A stretch of DNA of 64,000 bases from Rhodotorula mucilaginosa (GCA_034406715.1 CP137866.1:682001-746000), one strand, 5' to 3'. Shown: positions 1 to 12,170, numbered from the stretch's first letter. Notes: generated by a model from the sequence alone, not told the origin. Numbers and translations: made by a program.

Positions 1-213
1 TTCCACGTGAAGGTGATCTGACCTTTTGTTACATCCGTCCCTCGCTCACAGAACATCATCGCGCCGCGAGACGCCGCCGGCGAGGCGTTCTTTGAACTGT
101 GCCAGGGTTTGCTCCGGTGGGACCCCAAGGACCGCTGGGACGTCAACCGCGCACTCAACTCGCGGTTCATCACGTCGTGCAAGATTGTCGACGAGGGCGT
201 CCTCGACCGATGA
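1..213 (+). CDS. C-terminal end of a protein kinase (partial, cut by window edge)
   Basis: Only the last part of this gene is in the window. A short exon piece ends near position 12, or near 6 if an alternative GTGAAG donor is used. An intron ending in CACAG at 51 follows, and the last exon runs from 52 to the TGA at 211-213. The exon contains LLRWDPKDRWDVNRAL, which looks like kinase subdomain XI (hydrophobic, W-D-P-x-x-R, then a helix), followed by a short tail ending GVLDR. That pattern suggests the end of a serine/threonine kinase domain. Nothing visible identifies the kinase family or its partners. The call rests on one motif, so it is tentative. Confidence 0.5.
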
Positions 214-738
214 CCCAGTCTTGCGCCGGCCGAGTGAGCGAGCGGGCGAACGGGCGGAGGAACAAGCCCCTTCCTGGTTCACCCCCCCAATCTTCTCCTC
301 TCCTAGCCTGCTCCAGTCTCACCGCCTCCGCACTTGCTTGTAGAGAGTTCCTTCTCCCCTGTTCCCCGCCTCCTGATTCTTAGCAGTCTTCTCCTCTCGG
401 TTTGTTTCTCGTCGTCCTCCTGTTGCACTCTTCCCCACAACTTGTACTTCCCACTTGCGCAGTTATTTCACCCTATTCACTCCGTGGACCCTTTTCTTGT
501 CGTGCACTGCATTGCTGAGATGAACAGACCCCTCTCTCATTCTCGCTTCTCAGGCTCTCGACTCTGAACGATATCACTGATAAAAGTGCTTGGATTTCCG
601 ATGTCGATGCGGCGCGCCAAACCCAAGGCTAGAGAGTACTAGTTCGAGTGATCGCTAGACGAGGAAAGGGCGTGCTTTTGTCTGTCTGAAACCCTCCGTT
701 CCCGTTCGTGCGAGAGGAGGGACAACAAAAAGGCGCGT
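214..738. other. Intergenic stretch between convergent genes
   Basis: These 525 bases lie between the stop of the kinase on the plus strand and the stop of the cyclophilin on the minus strand. The plus strand is pyrimidine-rich (many TCTTCTCC and CCTCC runs). I see no conserved reading frame, RNA gene or repeat here. It most likely holds two 3' untranslated regions. Confidence 0.6.
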
Positions 739-839
739 TTAGTTGACGACGCCCGAGTCGGCAATCTCGATCTTGGAGCGAGTGCGGCCGGTGCCCGAAC
801 CCTCCTTCTCGACGGCCTTGATGACGTCCATGCCGTCGA

Positions 840-876
<37 letters not shown>

Positions 877-1594
877 CGAGGTGACGACGGTGGTGATGAA
901 GAACTGCGAGCCGTTGGTGTTGGGGCCGGCGTTGGCCATCGAGAGGAGACCCGGCTTGGTGTGGCGCAGCTTGAAGCTGAGAGCGAGGGCGACCCAACGT
1001 CAGTGACTGTCATCGTGGGTGATCGCGCGTTCGCCGACTCACTTCTCGTCAGCGAACTTCTCGCCGTAGATCGACTTGCCACCGGTGCCGTTGTGGTCTG
1101 TAAATGTATCGCATGATCAGCCCCGGCAATCATCATCATCGCGGTCTGCGCGGAAACGGACTCACTGGTGAAGTCACCACCCTGGAGCATAAAGTCGGGG
1201 ATGACACGGTGGAACGACGAGCCCTTGTAGCCAAAGCCGTGCTCTCCCGTCGCAAGTGCGCGGAAGTTGGCGGCGGTCTTCGGGACAACATCGTCGTCTG
1301 TAAAAAGCATGCGTCAGGAATCGAGTCGAATCGAAGAATGGGAGTGGAGGAGAAACCGAAGGAAGGGGGGTCCAAGGTGATGACGCACAAAGCTTGAAGA
1401 CGACGCGGCCGAGGGGGGCCTTGTCCTTGGTGATGTCAAAGTAAACGTTCTGTAGATTATACAGTGCGATTGTCAGCGCCAGTGGTCTCGAGGGCCTGCG
1501 AGCTCGGAGTTGCCCCGATTTTGGGGGGAGGAGAGGAAAGACGCACGCTCATGCTGGGCTTGGTGGAGAGGCCGCGGCGGAGGATGGATGCCAT
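739..1594 (-). CDS. Cyclophilin-type peptidyl-prolyl cis-trans isomerase, possible mitochondrial and cytosolic forms
   Basis: Five exons on the minus strand (1594-1547, 1449-1389, 1297-1166, 1097-1043, 976-739) give 177 residues. The body is a cyclophilin [17 protein letters not shown] (R in the catalytic region), the GTGGKSIYG loop, then [16 protein letters not shown] and [12 protein letters not shown], which hold the residues that bind proline substrates and cyclosporin. Exon 1 encodes [16 protein letters not shown], which is basic, hydroxylated and lacks acidic residues, like a mitochondrial presequence. A second methionine sits two residues before the cyclophilin core, so initiation there would give an ordinary cytosolic protein. 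Neurospora is known to make both forms from one cyclophilin gene. The enzyme catalyses prolyl isomerisation during folding; dual targeting here is inference. Confidence 0.93.
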
Positions 1595-2137
1595 GGGCGT
1601 GGATGTGTGAATCGTAGCAACGGATGTGCGGGTACGATAAGGTGGACCGGCGAGTGTAGAGCGAGAGCGAGGGCGAGAGGGTGCGACCAACAACTCATCG
1701 TCAGCAACTCGCCCTGACGGCTTCTCTCGCCAGAGAATCACCACCTCGGCGGCGGAGGGAACGAGAGCGGATGCGCAGAGGCTAGCCAGGGCGTGCCTCT
1801 GCCCCTTGGGCTGCAGCGCGACTCACATGGATGCTGGTTCCGGTGAAGGGGGAGGAGCAAACCAAAGCACCGCATCCACCACGTTCGCTCGACATCCATC
1901 CCGATGACGGCGCCCGCTCATTTTTTTTTCTTCTTCATCTCATGACTCCCTACCGATATATCAAGTTCTCAGGCTACCGTGTGTTGCAAAGACGAAACCC
2001 AGTTCAAGGTCATAGGGCTCTTCAACCGGGAAAGAAAAGTTTTTTCCTCCTCTTCTCTTCCCTTCCACCATGCTACGGCGCCGGAGGAGACCGAGTGCGT
2101 TTACAAGCATCAGTGATAATATGGACAAGGGTAGTCC
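1595..2137. other. Intergenic stretch upstream of the cyclophilin
   Basis: This should hold the cyclophilin promoter (right of 1594) and the 3' untranslated region of ATG14 (left of 2138). There is a T-rich run at 1921-1932. No frame with fungal-like codon use, no RNA gene and no clear TATA box was recognised. Confidence 0.5.
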
Positions 2138-4184
2138 TTACACAGAGACGAGGTCCCACTCGTCGTCGTCGTCGTCGTCGTCGCCCTCCTCCTCCTGCAC
2201 AAGTCCGACGACGACACCGCTCTCGCCGAGAGAGTCGGCCCCGGAAGGCCCAGCAGCCGGAGTCCGCCGCTGCTGCTGCTGAGGAAAGACGCGCTCGAGA
2301 AAGTAGGCGGCGGCGGTCGGGTACGAGAGTGGGAAAGGAGCGGTGCGGGACACAAAAGTCGCCGGGTCGAGCTCGGCGCTCGTCTGTTGCTGACGAGGAG
2401 GAGGTCTGCGGACGGCAATCGGGCGTCAGCGCAGTGCCCCCAATGAGAAACGAATTCGCAAAACTCACCTTGGATCCGGTTGCCTCGCGGAAGAAGAAGA
2501 GGATTCGAGCGCGACTCCCGCCGCGCGCATGAGCAACTCGCCGAGATCTTCCAGCACTTCTGGACCGGTCCAATCCTCCCGCTGCGAGGTAGGGGCAGCA
2601 GCAGATCCGTCCTCCCGTCGTTCCTGCGCCGCTCGTTGCTGCTCCCGCCTCCAAGCGAGGTACGCGAGATCGTACGCGAGCGCGACAGCTCCGAGGAGGA
2701 CGCCCTTGGCGCGCTTGAAGGAGCGGGACCGAGATGATGACCCTGCGGCGCTCGTCGGTCCGACGACTCGCCGGCGCGCGCTGCCACCACCAAAGACCGT
2801 CGTCGTCGCAGGTCCGCCTCCGTCGTTGACCGCCCCGGAATCGGAACCCTCATCCGTCGCTGTTGATTCGCCCTTGCGCGACTCTTCGTCCACTTCGCGT
2901 AGATTTGTCGTTACGCGATTGCTGCTGCGCGGACCCAGACGGCGTTTCGACCGCGCAGTCGAAGAGTAGCACAGCGGGAAGCAATCGCCGTCCGAGATGG
3001 TCAAAGCTGGAGCTGGAGGCGGATCGGTCGGCTGCTTCGGGGTAGGCGTCGGGGTGGGCGTGCTGCGATCGCTGTCGCGCGAGCCACCGCCGGCGCCGCT
3101 GTTTGCACCACCACCACCGCGCGGATCGCCCCAGCCAACTGCGACTCGGACCCCTGCACGACCCGGACCGAAGCAGCTCGGGAGCGGGTTGAAAGGCAGC
3201 GAGACGCCTTCGTACAGTGCGAGGAGACGAATCAAGTGCACGAGGTGAGACAAGAGGGCTTCGACGTGCGTGTGCGCGGTGGAGGACGGCGACGACGACA
3301 AGAGCTGGGATAGTTTCGGGAGCGGGAGCGAGGCGAGGAGGTAAGTGGGCGCGATGGGAGCTTGGGGAGGGCGCGTGCGCGTGCGCAAGGTTGCGGCGAG
3401 GGTGGAGGAGGGATCAAAGAAGGGCGACGAAGATGACGGTGCTTCTGCTGCGGCGGCGAGGGTCGATTCGGCGAGCGGGGCGGTCAGGAATGGGTCCGGG
3501 AGGGGCTGTTCGACAACGATGCGCCGGAGGGCATAGACCGCGACGAGCTCCCTCGCGAGGATGGCTCTCGTCCGTGCCGTCTCTAGAGCGAGCGTGTCGA
3601 GCGCGAGTTGGAGTGAGGCGCAGCGGGCTTGGAGGGCTGGGATCGAGAGCGGGAGGGAGAGCGACGACGCCGACGGAAGGTCGGTTTCGAGGTTGGCGAG
3701 GAGGGACTGGGCGGTGGCGAGGTTGGTACGGCGGGCGGCGAGTCGTTGGCGGCGGGACTGGAGTTGCTCAGTTTCTGTTGTGGGAGGTTGATCAGCTCAG
3801 GAGGTGACTTGGGACGGTGCGAGTGCCAACTCACCGGCTTCGTTCTGGGCCTTTGTGCGAGTGACTTGTTCCCTGGCAGCATAAGCCCGACTGGCGAAGG
3901 TCCATTTCTCTGCTTTGAGGAGGCGTTCGTGCTCTACGCCGAGTCGGCTCTTGGAACTTCCGGACAAGAGGGCGGTGGCGTTTGCGGTGACGAGGGTGAG
4001 GTTGTTGCGGAGTTGCTGTCGCTTGACATTGTACTCTTTGAGGCTGTCGTGCGTGTAGTCCTCGTCAGTCCCCGAGTAGAGTAAGCAGTGAGAAGCGGGA
4101 GACGAACCGGGAAGAGATGCAGGACTGGCAGTACCACGCCCCGTTGCGCTGCGATTCCGAGCGAGCGCACGCAGCGCACTGCAT
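2138..4184 (-). CDS. ATG14: Atg14, autophagy-specific subunit of Vps34 PI3-kinase complex I
   Basis: Four exons (4184-4104, 4060-3835, 3774-2469, 2405-2138) give 626 residues. The N-terminus reads MQCAACARSESQRNGAWYC followed by QSC, placing cysteines at 3, 6, 19 and 22; paired CxxC motifs at the extreme N-terminus are a hallmark of Atg14 (yeast Atg14 also starts M-x-C-x-x-C). A coiled coil follows (LRNNLTLVTANATALL, then TEQLQSRRQRLAARR), then the conserved C-terminal part with LSHLVHLIRLLALYEGVSLP. The tail is acidic (seven aspartates) and ends EWDLVSV. Atg14 directs Vps15, Vps34 and Atg6/Beclin to autophagosome formation sites. The gene is divergent from VPS15, which encodes a subunit of the same complex. 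A Vps38/UVRAG identity is the main alternative but is disfavoured by the cysteines. A TCG microsatellite near 2160 encodes the aspartate run. Confidence 0.85.
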
Positions 4185-4322
4185 CCCGCCTAAGCTCTGG
4201 CTGTCCTGGTTCGCCTCGCACTAGATCGAGTATAGCGGGAGAGAGAGCGAGTCGGACTCGTGAAGCCCCACAGCGCTTGTCCTCCTCCGATCACAGCGCC
4301 CTCTCGCCCGCCCGCGAGAGAG
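4185..4322. promoter_or_regulatory. 138-bp divergent promoter between ATG14 and VPS15
   Basis: The start codons of ATG14 (minus, 4184) and VPS15 (plus, 4323) are only 138 bases apart, so both core promoters must lie here. The sequence is GC-rich with GAGAGA runs on both sides (4229-4237 and 4315-4322) and no TATA box. Two genes of one complex could be co-expressed from it; that is inference from position. Confidence 0.6.
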
Positions 4323-7300
4323 ATGGGCGCAGCTGTGTCTCAGCCGCAGACTGCCTCGGCTGCAGCAGCGGCTTCGGCCTCCAGCAGTCGCGCTGCGGCG
4401 GGAGGCGGCGACCCCCTCTTTGCCGAACTCGCAGTCCACTATGACAGATCGTACAGTCTCCCTCTTCCTCCAGGACAGCGAGGTATAGTACTGACTATCA
4501 ATACTCTGGACAGTATGGGCTCCTCGCGCTTCCTCAAGGCCGTCCGAGCCAGGCACAGGGACGGAGCCCTCGTCGTCAAAGTCTTCATCAAACCCGACCC
4601 GGCAATCTCGCTCAAGCAGTTTGCAAAGCGCATAAAGGGTCAGCGTGGGTGCTTTAGACTTTGTTAGTACCGTACCAGCTGACTCGCTCACCGTCGAAAC
4701 AGCCGAGCGAGAGGCCCTCGTCGACTGTCCCAACGTCCTCCCGTACGCCCGCGCCGTCGAGACGGAACGCGCAGGCTACCTCCTCCGCCAATGGGTCGCG
4801 AGCAACCTCTACGACCGCATCAGTACCCGCCCCTTCCTCAGCTCGGTCGAGAAGCGCTGGATTGCGTTCCAGCTCCTGACCGGACTCCGCGATGCGCGCG
4901 AACGAGGAGTGCGTTGTCTCTGCTTGTGCCCTGCTCTTTGGATACACGCGGAAATCTAACGGTTGTCCAAACCCCAGGTCTCACACGGAGATATCAAGAC
5001 CGAGAACGTGGTCGTCACGTCGTGGAACTGGGCCTACTTGATCGACTTTTCCTCGTCGTTCAAGCCGACGTTCCTCCCGCTCGACGACCCTTCAGGCTTC
5101 TCGTTCTACTTCGACACCTCGTCCCGCCGAACCTGCTACCTCGCCCCCGAACGGTTCTACGCCGCCGGGTCCGACATGGCGCAGAAAAAGGCGCACCTCG
5201 AGTTTGGCAAGCGCGACGGCAAAATCTCGGAAGCGATGGACGTCTTTTCGCTCGGTTGCGTCCTCGCCGAACTCTGGATGGAAGGGACCCCGCCGTTCAC
5301 GCTCAGTCAACTGTTCAAGTACCGCCAGGGCGAGTACAGCCTCGAGCCGTACCTTGCAGAGATCGAAGATGTCGAAATACGGGTCAGCAGCAGCCATTCC
5401 GCTCCCTGCGCACCCTTCCTTCAAGCGCTGATTGACAGTATTTTCTCGCGCGCGCAGTCTATGATCCGCAGCATGCTGTCGCTCGATCCCTCCTCCCGCC
5501 TCTCCTTTGCCGACTACTTGACCCAGAACCGCGGCAACGCGTTTCCCGAAATCTTCTACACCTTCCTGCACCCGTTCATCTCCTCCCTCGACCGGGTCCC
5601 CGCTTCCGTGCCACCTCCTACAGCCCCGACTACTGGGATGCGCAATGGTGCGGCGACCCCGAGTGCGGATGTCGGATCGGGTGGTCAGCCACAGCAGCAG
5701 GCGCAGCAGCCGCAAGGACCGATCTTGCTCCGAACGGATGCGGACGAAAAGATTGAGAGGATCTGGACAGAGTGGGAAATGGTCACCCGCTACCTCGACG
5801 AGTCGTCGTCGTCGTCCTTGTCGTCGACGGTGACGACGACCACAGCAGCAGCGCCGCCGCGGGCTCGCCCAGATGTGGAAACTGAGCAGCCCGATTCGCG
5901 CTCTTCCGAGGTGAGCTTGTCGGGTGGGGATTGACATCGTCGTCCGTGCGAGCGCTGACGTGCCCTTGGAACAGCTCTTCTTTCCAATATGTCTCAACCT
6001 GCCGGGCCAAGAAGGCGTCGAAATGCGAGCGAGCGAGGTGACCCAAGGTGATTTCCTCTCCTTTCCCTTTCCCCAGTCACAGCCATATCGCAGGGGACCT
6101 AACAAAGACATTGGCCACGCAGATGGACCGGCTCTCGTCGTACTCTCGCTAGTCTGTGCCAACCTACGCAATTGCGTCCGACCTGCATCCGTCCTCCGAG
6201 CGCTCGATATCCTCCTCGCTTTGAACCACTACCTCACCGATGAGACCCGCCTCGACCGCCTCGTCCCGTACCTCGTCGCCATGCTCCAAGACGACATCTC
6301 GATCGTCCGCGCGACCGCGTTGCGATATCTCACCCAGACCCTCATGCTCGTGACGACCTTGACGCCTTCAAACGTCGACGTCTTTCCCGAATACGTGTTT
6401 CCCAACACGCGACCCTTTTCGGACGACCCAGAGATCCTGCCGCGCGAGACGTATGCGCTGTGCATTGCGGCGCTCGCGCAGACGTCGAAACGGTTCCTCG
6501 AGATGTCGGAGGCGATCAAGTCGAACGGGACCTTTGGGCTTGCCAACTTTCAAGAGTTTGAGGGTACCTCTTACGCCGTGAGTCGTCCACGTCGGTACCT
6601 CTAGAGCAAAATTGTCGGCTAACTTCTCATTCCTTTGCCACAGGCAACCTACGAGAGTCGCCTGCAGGAACTCCACGGCATCGTGCAAGATCACCTCGGC
6701 CCGCTCTTGTCCGATCCGTCCTCTGCCGTGAAACGCGCGCTTCTGACGCGGGTCGGCGACCTGTGCACCTTCTTTGGCCGCCTCAAAGCCAACGATGCCG
6801 TCCTCGCTCATCTTGTCACGTATCTCAACACGCGGGACTGGCTGCTCCGGAAGGCGTGGAACGAGCATGCTCCGGACGTGGCGAGCTGTGTCGGTGCGCG
6901 CAGCCTCGAGGAATACATCTTACCGCTCATCTCGCTCAGCTTGGCCGGTGAGTTGGGCACGAATATCTCGACCGGTGAGCCTCTGACCGATTTCGTTCAT
7001 CCCACAGATCCGGAAGAATTTGTCGTCGTGCAAGTCCTGGACACCTTGACGACCCTCGCATCGCGGCGCCTTCTCGCCAAGGTCAAGATCTGGGAACTAG
7101 TCGGCCAGACGGTCGGCTTCTTGTGCCACCCCAACATCTGGATCCGCGAAGCCTCGGCAGCCTTCCTCGCCCAAGTCGCAACCCTCCTCGAGCCGACCGA
7201 CACTTGGTGCATCCTCTATCCGACTGTGAAGCGGCTGCTCCGGTCCGACGTCAAGGAGATTACGGCCCTCTCGCTGCTCGACAATGCGCGGGAACCGATC

Positions 7301-10300
7301 GCGCGCGTCGTCTTTGAGACGGCCGTCTCTTGGGCGGGCAAAGCCGGCAAAAGCAATTTTTGGTCGCTCAACCGGGCGCCCGCGAAGGGTGCGCCTCGCG
7401 AAGCAGGAGTCAGGACCGACGAGTAAGTCTTTCCTCGGAGTCTGCGCTTCTCAAATGGTGGTACTGACACGAACGGGAGTGCGCAGAGATCACGCCCAGC
7501 TGGAAAAGATGCGACAGCTCGGGATGTCGGTCGAGGACGAGTACAAGCTCAGCGCGTTGCGCGAGTATATCGCCAAAGTTGCTGCAGCTCGACAAGCGTG
7601 CGTCTCTTCGCAAGCATCAACGCTCTGTCCACGAGCTGACTCGGACCCGCTTGCAGCGCGCCATCAAAGGATCACGAGCTCTCCGAAGTCCTCTCGCCCT
7701 CTTCGCCGCACGCGAACCTGCAAGACCTCGGCATCGTCCCGCAAACGATCTTCTTCTCCGTTCGCGCGCAAGATGACGCACTCGCTGCAGCGCGCAGTCG
7801 GCTCCAGAATCCTCTCTCGCGTCGAGTCTCGGATGCGTCGGCCGCCGGATCACCTCGATCACCGGCCTCGCTCGATTCGACTTCACGCCCGCACGCGATG
7901 GCGAGGGTGGCGAGCGGTCAGCCGCTCGACGACTTGCGCCGTCGCCTCGCCTTGAACGCGACGACGACACACTCCGGTGGTTCTCCGTCACTGCAGAGCC
8001 AGACGGAAGCCGCCTCGGAAACAAGCTCGGTCCAAGGGGGTTCGAGCAAGCTTTCCGCTCCTCCGTCCGACCGACTCGGTCTGCATCGGACGGTATCGAA
8101 TGCATCCACCGAGGCTTCCGAGGCCAACTCGACAACTTCGGTGACTTCGACGTCGACCTCGACGCTTCCGGCCGTGCCTCGAAGCCGAGTCCGCCTCAAC
8201 GCAGTCGAGGTCGGAAAAGTCGCGCCAGCCGTCGCCGAGGATACGACCAACGCCGTAGGCCTGTTCGACATCGAGGCTCGCTACCGCGAAAGCGCTGCAG
8301 ATGGCGATGCTCGGTCCGTCGCGGCCGAAATACTCTCCCAGTCGCCGACTCCGAATCGCCGAACGAGCGGTGCTTTGCTGCCTGCCGCATTGCCGCAACG
8401 CTTCGCTTCGACCTATGGTGAGTTCGGGCATGGGTCTCCTTCCTGACTAGCTTGCTCATGCCCCCGCCTTGTATGTTTGCAGATGGCCACGATCCGAGCA
8501 TCAAGCAGCTGCTCGAACGTACCTACCTGGATCAGTACCGAGAACCGCTTCCAGAACTCGGCCCGCACGTCCCCGTCGGCGTCCCGAGGCGCAAGGCGCT
8601 ACGCACAAATTTCCCGCCGCGAGAGCGGACGCCGTCGCGACCCGAAGGCCGACTCGTCGCGCACCTTTCCGAGCACACTGCCGCCATCAACGCAATCGAC
8701 GTCGCGCCCGATCAGCTGTTCTTCGTCACCGCCTCCGAAGACGGCACGGTCAAAGTGTGGGACTGCATGCGCCTCGAGAAAAACGTGACGAGCAAGTCGC
8801 GGCAGACGTACCAGCAAGGCGGGAAGATCAGGAGCGTCTGCATCCTCGAGCACTCGCACTGCGTCGCGAGCGCTTCGACAAACGGATCAGTCTGGATACA
8901 CCGGGTCGACGTCAGTCTCTCCGGCCAGATCCCACGCTACAGCAAGGCGCACCGCGTTCGTCAATACACTGTCGATGGGGGCGATCACGCGACTTGTCTC
9001 GCGAGTTTCAACACCGGTACGTTCGCCGCTCGCGCCGATTTCGCAATATTCTGGGATGCCGACTATTTGACATTCGCCCGCAGACACGACCATGCACCTC
9101 ATTCTCGGCACAGCTCTCTCCGCCGTCCTAATACTCGATGTGCGCATGATGCGGACGATCCACAACCTGACGCAACCGTGCCACTTTGGCCCAATCACAG
9201 CCCTGTGCCTCGACCGGAAACGTCTCTGGCTCGTCACCGGCTCGTCGACGGGGACGCTTGCGCTTTGGGACCTGCGTTTCGGCTTGCTGCTGCGGAGTTG
9301 GTCCGTCGGGGCGAGGCAGATCCATCAAGTCGCTCTGCATCCGACAAAAGGCAAAGGTCGCTGGATCGTCGTCACAGCTTCGCCCACGACGGAGGTGTCC
9401 GGAAACGGCCAAGAGCAAGGTCGAAACCCGGTGCCAGTCCTCGAGGTCTGGGACATCGACCAGGGCGTCAAGGTCGAGGAGTTCTGCATCGTTCCCTCGG
9501 CTAGCTCCGGCCGACAGCTAGAACCGCTCGGCGATCGGACGAATCTGCCGACGACTGCCGATGTCGGTAAAGGCGGGATGCAGGATGCCACTCTTGATCC
9601 CGCCGCCGCCATCGAAGCTCTCTTGGCGACGTCGACGGATCCAAAGCCTCCCACATTCGGTCCGCGATCGTCCGAGCCCGCGCCGGTCAAGCCGACGATT
9701 CGAGCCATGGCCCTCGCCGCCGACTATGCGATCTCGGGCGGTTCGCGACCCTCGGGACCGCACCTCGCAGTTGTCGAGCAAGACGGCCGCGGCGATCGAC
9801 ATGCAGGAGGACCTCGCGAGGGCCCGGACGGGAGCAGCGGCTCCGGGTTCATCTTGACGGGGGGCGAGGATCGCAAGCTGCGCTTCTGGGACCTCGGGAA
9901 ACCGTCTCGAAGCGCCATCGTGAGCGGTCTCGAGGTCGATGAAGAACCGCCTTCTTACAGGTGCGTTGTTTGTTTCCCGCTCGGGCTCCCTTTTTCACTA
10001 CTGACGCACGCCCGATCCCCGGATCCAGTGTGCACACCAGCAACGGACGACCTAGCCAGTACCTCGAGACCGCCGTTCCTTTCGCTGATCCGACGCCAGC
10101 GAATCCACCGTCCGGCCGGCGGACGGCATCCGGAACCGTCGCACCCTCCACCGCCTCGGCTGCGCCGGTCTCGCGCGTGCACCGGTCCACTCTGATCGCC
10201 ACTTCGCAGCAGCGGCTCGCGCGCGCGCACCACGAAGCGATCACCGCTCTCGGACTGCTCGAGCTTCCTTTCCGTTGCGTTGTCACCGGCGACCGTTCCG

Positions 10301-10323
10301 GCATCGTCCGCGTGTTTGAATAG
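4323..10323 (+). CDS. VPS15: Vps15, protein kinase-like regulatory subunit of Vps34 PI3-kinase
   Basis: Thirteen exons (4323-4450, 4514-4638, 4703-4908, 4978-5382, 5458-5910, 5975-6047, 6123-6577, 6644-7422, 7487-7597, 7657-8417, 8483-9016, 9084-9960, 10029-10323) give 1,733 residues. It starts MGAAVSQ, with glycine 2 free for N-myristoylation as in known Vps15. The kinase-like domain has MGSSRFLKAV, the invariant lysine in VVKVFIKPDP, SHGDIKTENV where canonical kinases have HRD, and a YLAPERF segment. A helical HEAT region follows (LVPYLVAML, RATALRYLTQ). The C-terminal third has WD40 repeats (AAINAIDVAPDQ, DGTVKVWDCM, STGTLALWDLRFG, GEDRKLRFWDLG) and ends RSGIVRVFE. Vps15 anchors and activates Vps34 in the autophagy and endosome complexes. 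The lysine, tyrosine and DFG-region context should be compared with family members before any catalytic claim. Confidence 0.95.
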
Positions 10324-10700
10324 CATCTTTCCCCCTCCTTTGGACCATCTTGACGCTGTTGCCAATACTACGTATATTCCCCGGTCACAGTCTCACTCTC
10401 GATGAACCGTCAAGAGAGGTTGGGGGTGGAGACAAAAGTGATTTGCAAACACCACCGTCAAGCTTTTGGCGACATCGGCAAGTCAGGCTACTGTTGGAGC
10501 AGGCAACTGTACGAGCGCGATGCCATGTGTACGGGAAAGCGGAATGTGTTGAAACAACGACGTATGTAGGAAGAAAGAACTGCGCGGGAAGACGGCGAGA
10601 AAGGGGAGGGCCGAATCCCGTAAGATACTGCTGAGGAGGGGGGTACTGATAGAAAGGCGGAAGGATTGCGAGGTGGAGCCCGATACAGGACGACGAGTGG
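10324..10700. other. Convergent 3' region between VPS15 and the bZIP gene
   Basis: These 377 bases separate the two stop codons of convergent genes. I see no reading frame with coding character, and no RNA gene or repeat. Confidence 0.6.
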
Positions 10701-12170
10701 TTACACAAGGATGGACGAGTCGAAAGCGTTGAGTTCGCCGTCGACGCGTTTCCGCTTGCGGTTGTTGTCCGCACCACTCATGCCCAGACTGTTGGTCGAG
10801 ACCGTCGTCAGCACATGGTTGTGTGAGGAAAGTGAAAGGAGGGAAGGCTCACTCGATGTGCTTGTCGGTGATCAATCCTCGCAGCCAGCCGTTCTCCGTC
10901 TTGAGCGTGTCGACCTCCTTCTCGAGGACAGCGACCCGCTCCCTCAACTCCTTGGCTTCCATCTCGAGCGCCTGTTCGCGCTGCTTCTTCTTGACGCGGA
11001 AGCGCGCGCTCGCGGCCGTGTTCCGGCGGCGCTTGTCCTCCTCGATCGCGAGGCGGTTCAGGTCTTCGTCGTTGAGGCCCTTGGGATCGATCCCTTCCGG
11101 CAACGGGAGGGCGACCATCTTGGCGGCCGGAGTCGACGCTTCGCTGTTACTCGAGGCAGCAACCGATGCCGACGACGACGAGCCCGCCTTGGCGAGGCCA
11201 GTCGCACTAGCGGGCGTCGCGGCCGAGGTACTGGCGGCCGGGACGGCCGCCGCGGCACTCGACGAGGCGCGCTTCTTGCGAGCAGGTCCCGCAGATCCCG
11301 CCGCCTTCTTGCCCGCAGTGTTGGACGCGCGCGACGCGCGAGCGGGAGAAGGAGCGGCAGCAGCGGCGGTGACCGGAGCGGCAGCCGGAGTCGACGCAGC
11401 GGTGATATCGGCGGGTGAGAGCGTAGCCGGCTCGAGGTGAGAAGCACCGATCCCCGGGGCGACAAAGAACGCATCCGGCAAGGCGTGGCCGGCGTGCACG
11501 AACGGTGGCAGGCTGAGAGCCGGGTCGACGAGCGAAGTGGCCGAGTTCGTTCCGAGGAACGCGTTCAAGTCGACGGCCGATTCGCTCGCTTCGGCGCCAC
11601 CGAAAGCCGCGGTGTTGTTGGCGGCGGCATGAGGGTACGCGGAAAAGGCGTCGTGGTGGAGCGCGTGCTGCTTGTTGGACGGCGACGAGGCCGAGAGCGG
11701 GCCGTCGTCGGACGGCGAGTCAAAATCGAACGCGACGTTGGTCCACGCTTCGAGTTGGGCTTGCAGCGCGTTCGAGTCGCACGGGAACGAGACTGTGTGC
11801 GGCACACTTGTCAGTTTCCCTGTGACCTCGCCACGGCTTTATAGTCCGGCCGGAGAAAAGGAAGGGCGAGCCGGAGCGACGAAAAAAAAAACAGGGGGAA
11901 GGTGAACACGCACGGGCGACCTCGCTGCGGTCCTGCGCGGGCCCATTGGCGGGCGTAGTGCCCGGCGATGGAGCCAGCTAGAGTCATACAAGTGCGTCAG
12001 TGCCCTGCCCCGTCTCCCGAGTGCGCGAACGGGTCGCGATAGGCGAGATCGCGGACGGACCTGGTTCAGCTGTTGTCGCCGAGACGAGAGGAAATGTCAG
12101 CGCCGAGGCTTGGGGCGGCAGACATAGCGGGAGAGAAAGGGCGTACCTGCTCGAAGAGCGCGTTGTGCAT
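10701..12170 (-). CDS. bZIP transcription factor of the CYS3/MetR sulfur-regulator type
   Basis: Four exons (12170-12147, 11977-11914, 11792-10853, 10788-10701) give 371 residues. The first two small exons, starting MHNALFEQ, were placed from splice signals and are the least certain part. The basic region reads EEDKRRRNTAASARFRVKKK, with the N-x-x-A-A-x-x-x-R signature of bZIP DNA contacts, followed by a leucine zipper (ELRERVAVLEKEVDTLKTEN). This basic region closely resembles Neurospora CYS3, Aspergillus MetR and fission yeast Zip1, which activate sulfur-uptake and methionine genes. The N-terminal half is alanine- and serine-rich with acidic patches, a probable activation region, and a basic NNRKRKR stretch lies after the zipper. 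A nuclear role is expected. A general Gcn4-like bZIP is a possible alternative. Confidence 0.85.

Noticed and set aside
2161-2190. TCG trinucleotide run.
   Set aside because: It is the coding repeat for the aspartate tract of Atg14, not an independent element.
4500-4513. A very short 31-base intron in VPS15 after GQRG.
   Set aside because: A 63-base intron starting at 4451 gives HYDRSMGSSRFLK, which matches the family; the shorter one would leave a foreign loop.
11820-11850. A TATAAA-like word (ACTATAAAG) on the minus strand near the bZIP gene, first taken as its promoter.
   Set aside because: Splice signals and frame place it inside the second intron, with coding exons further upstream.
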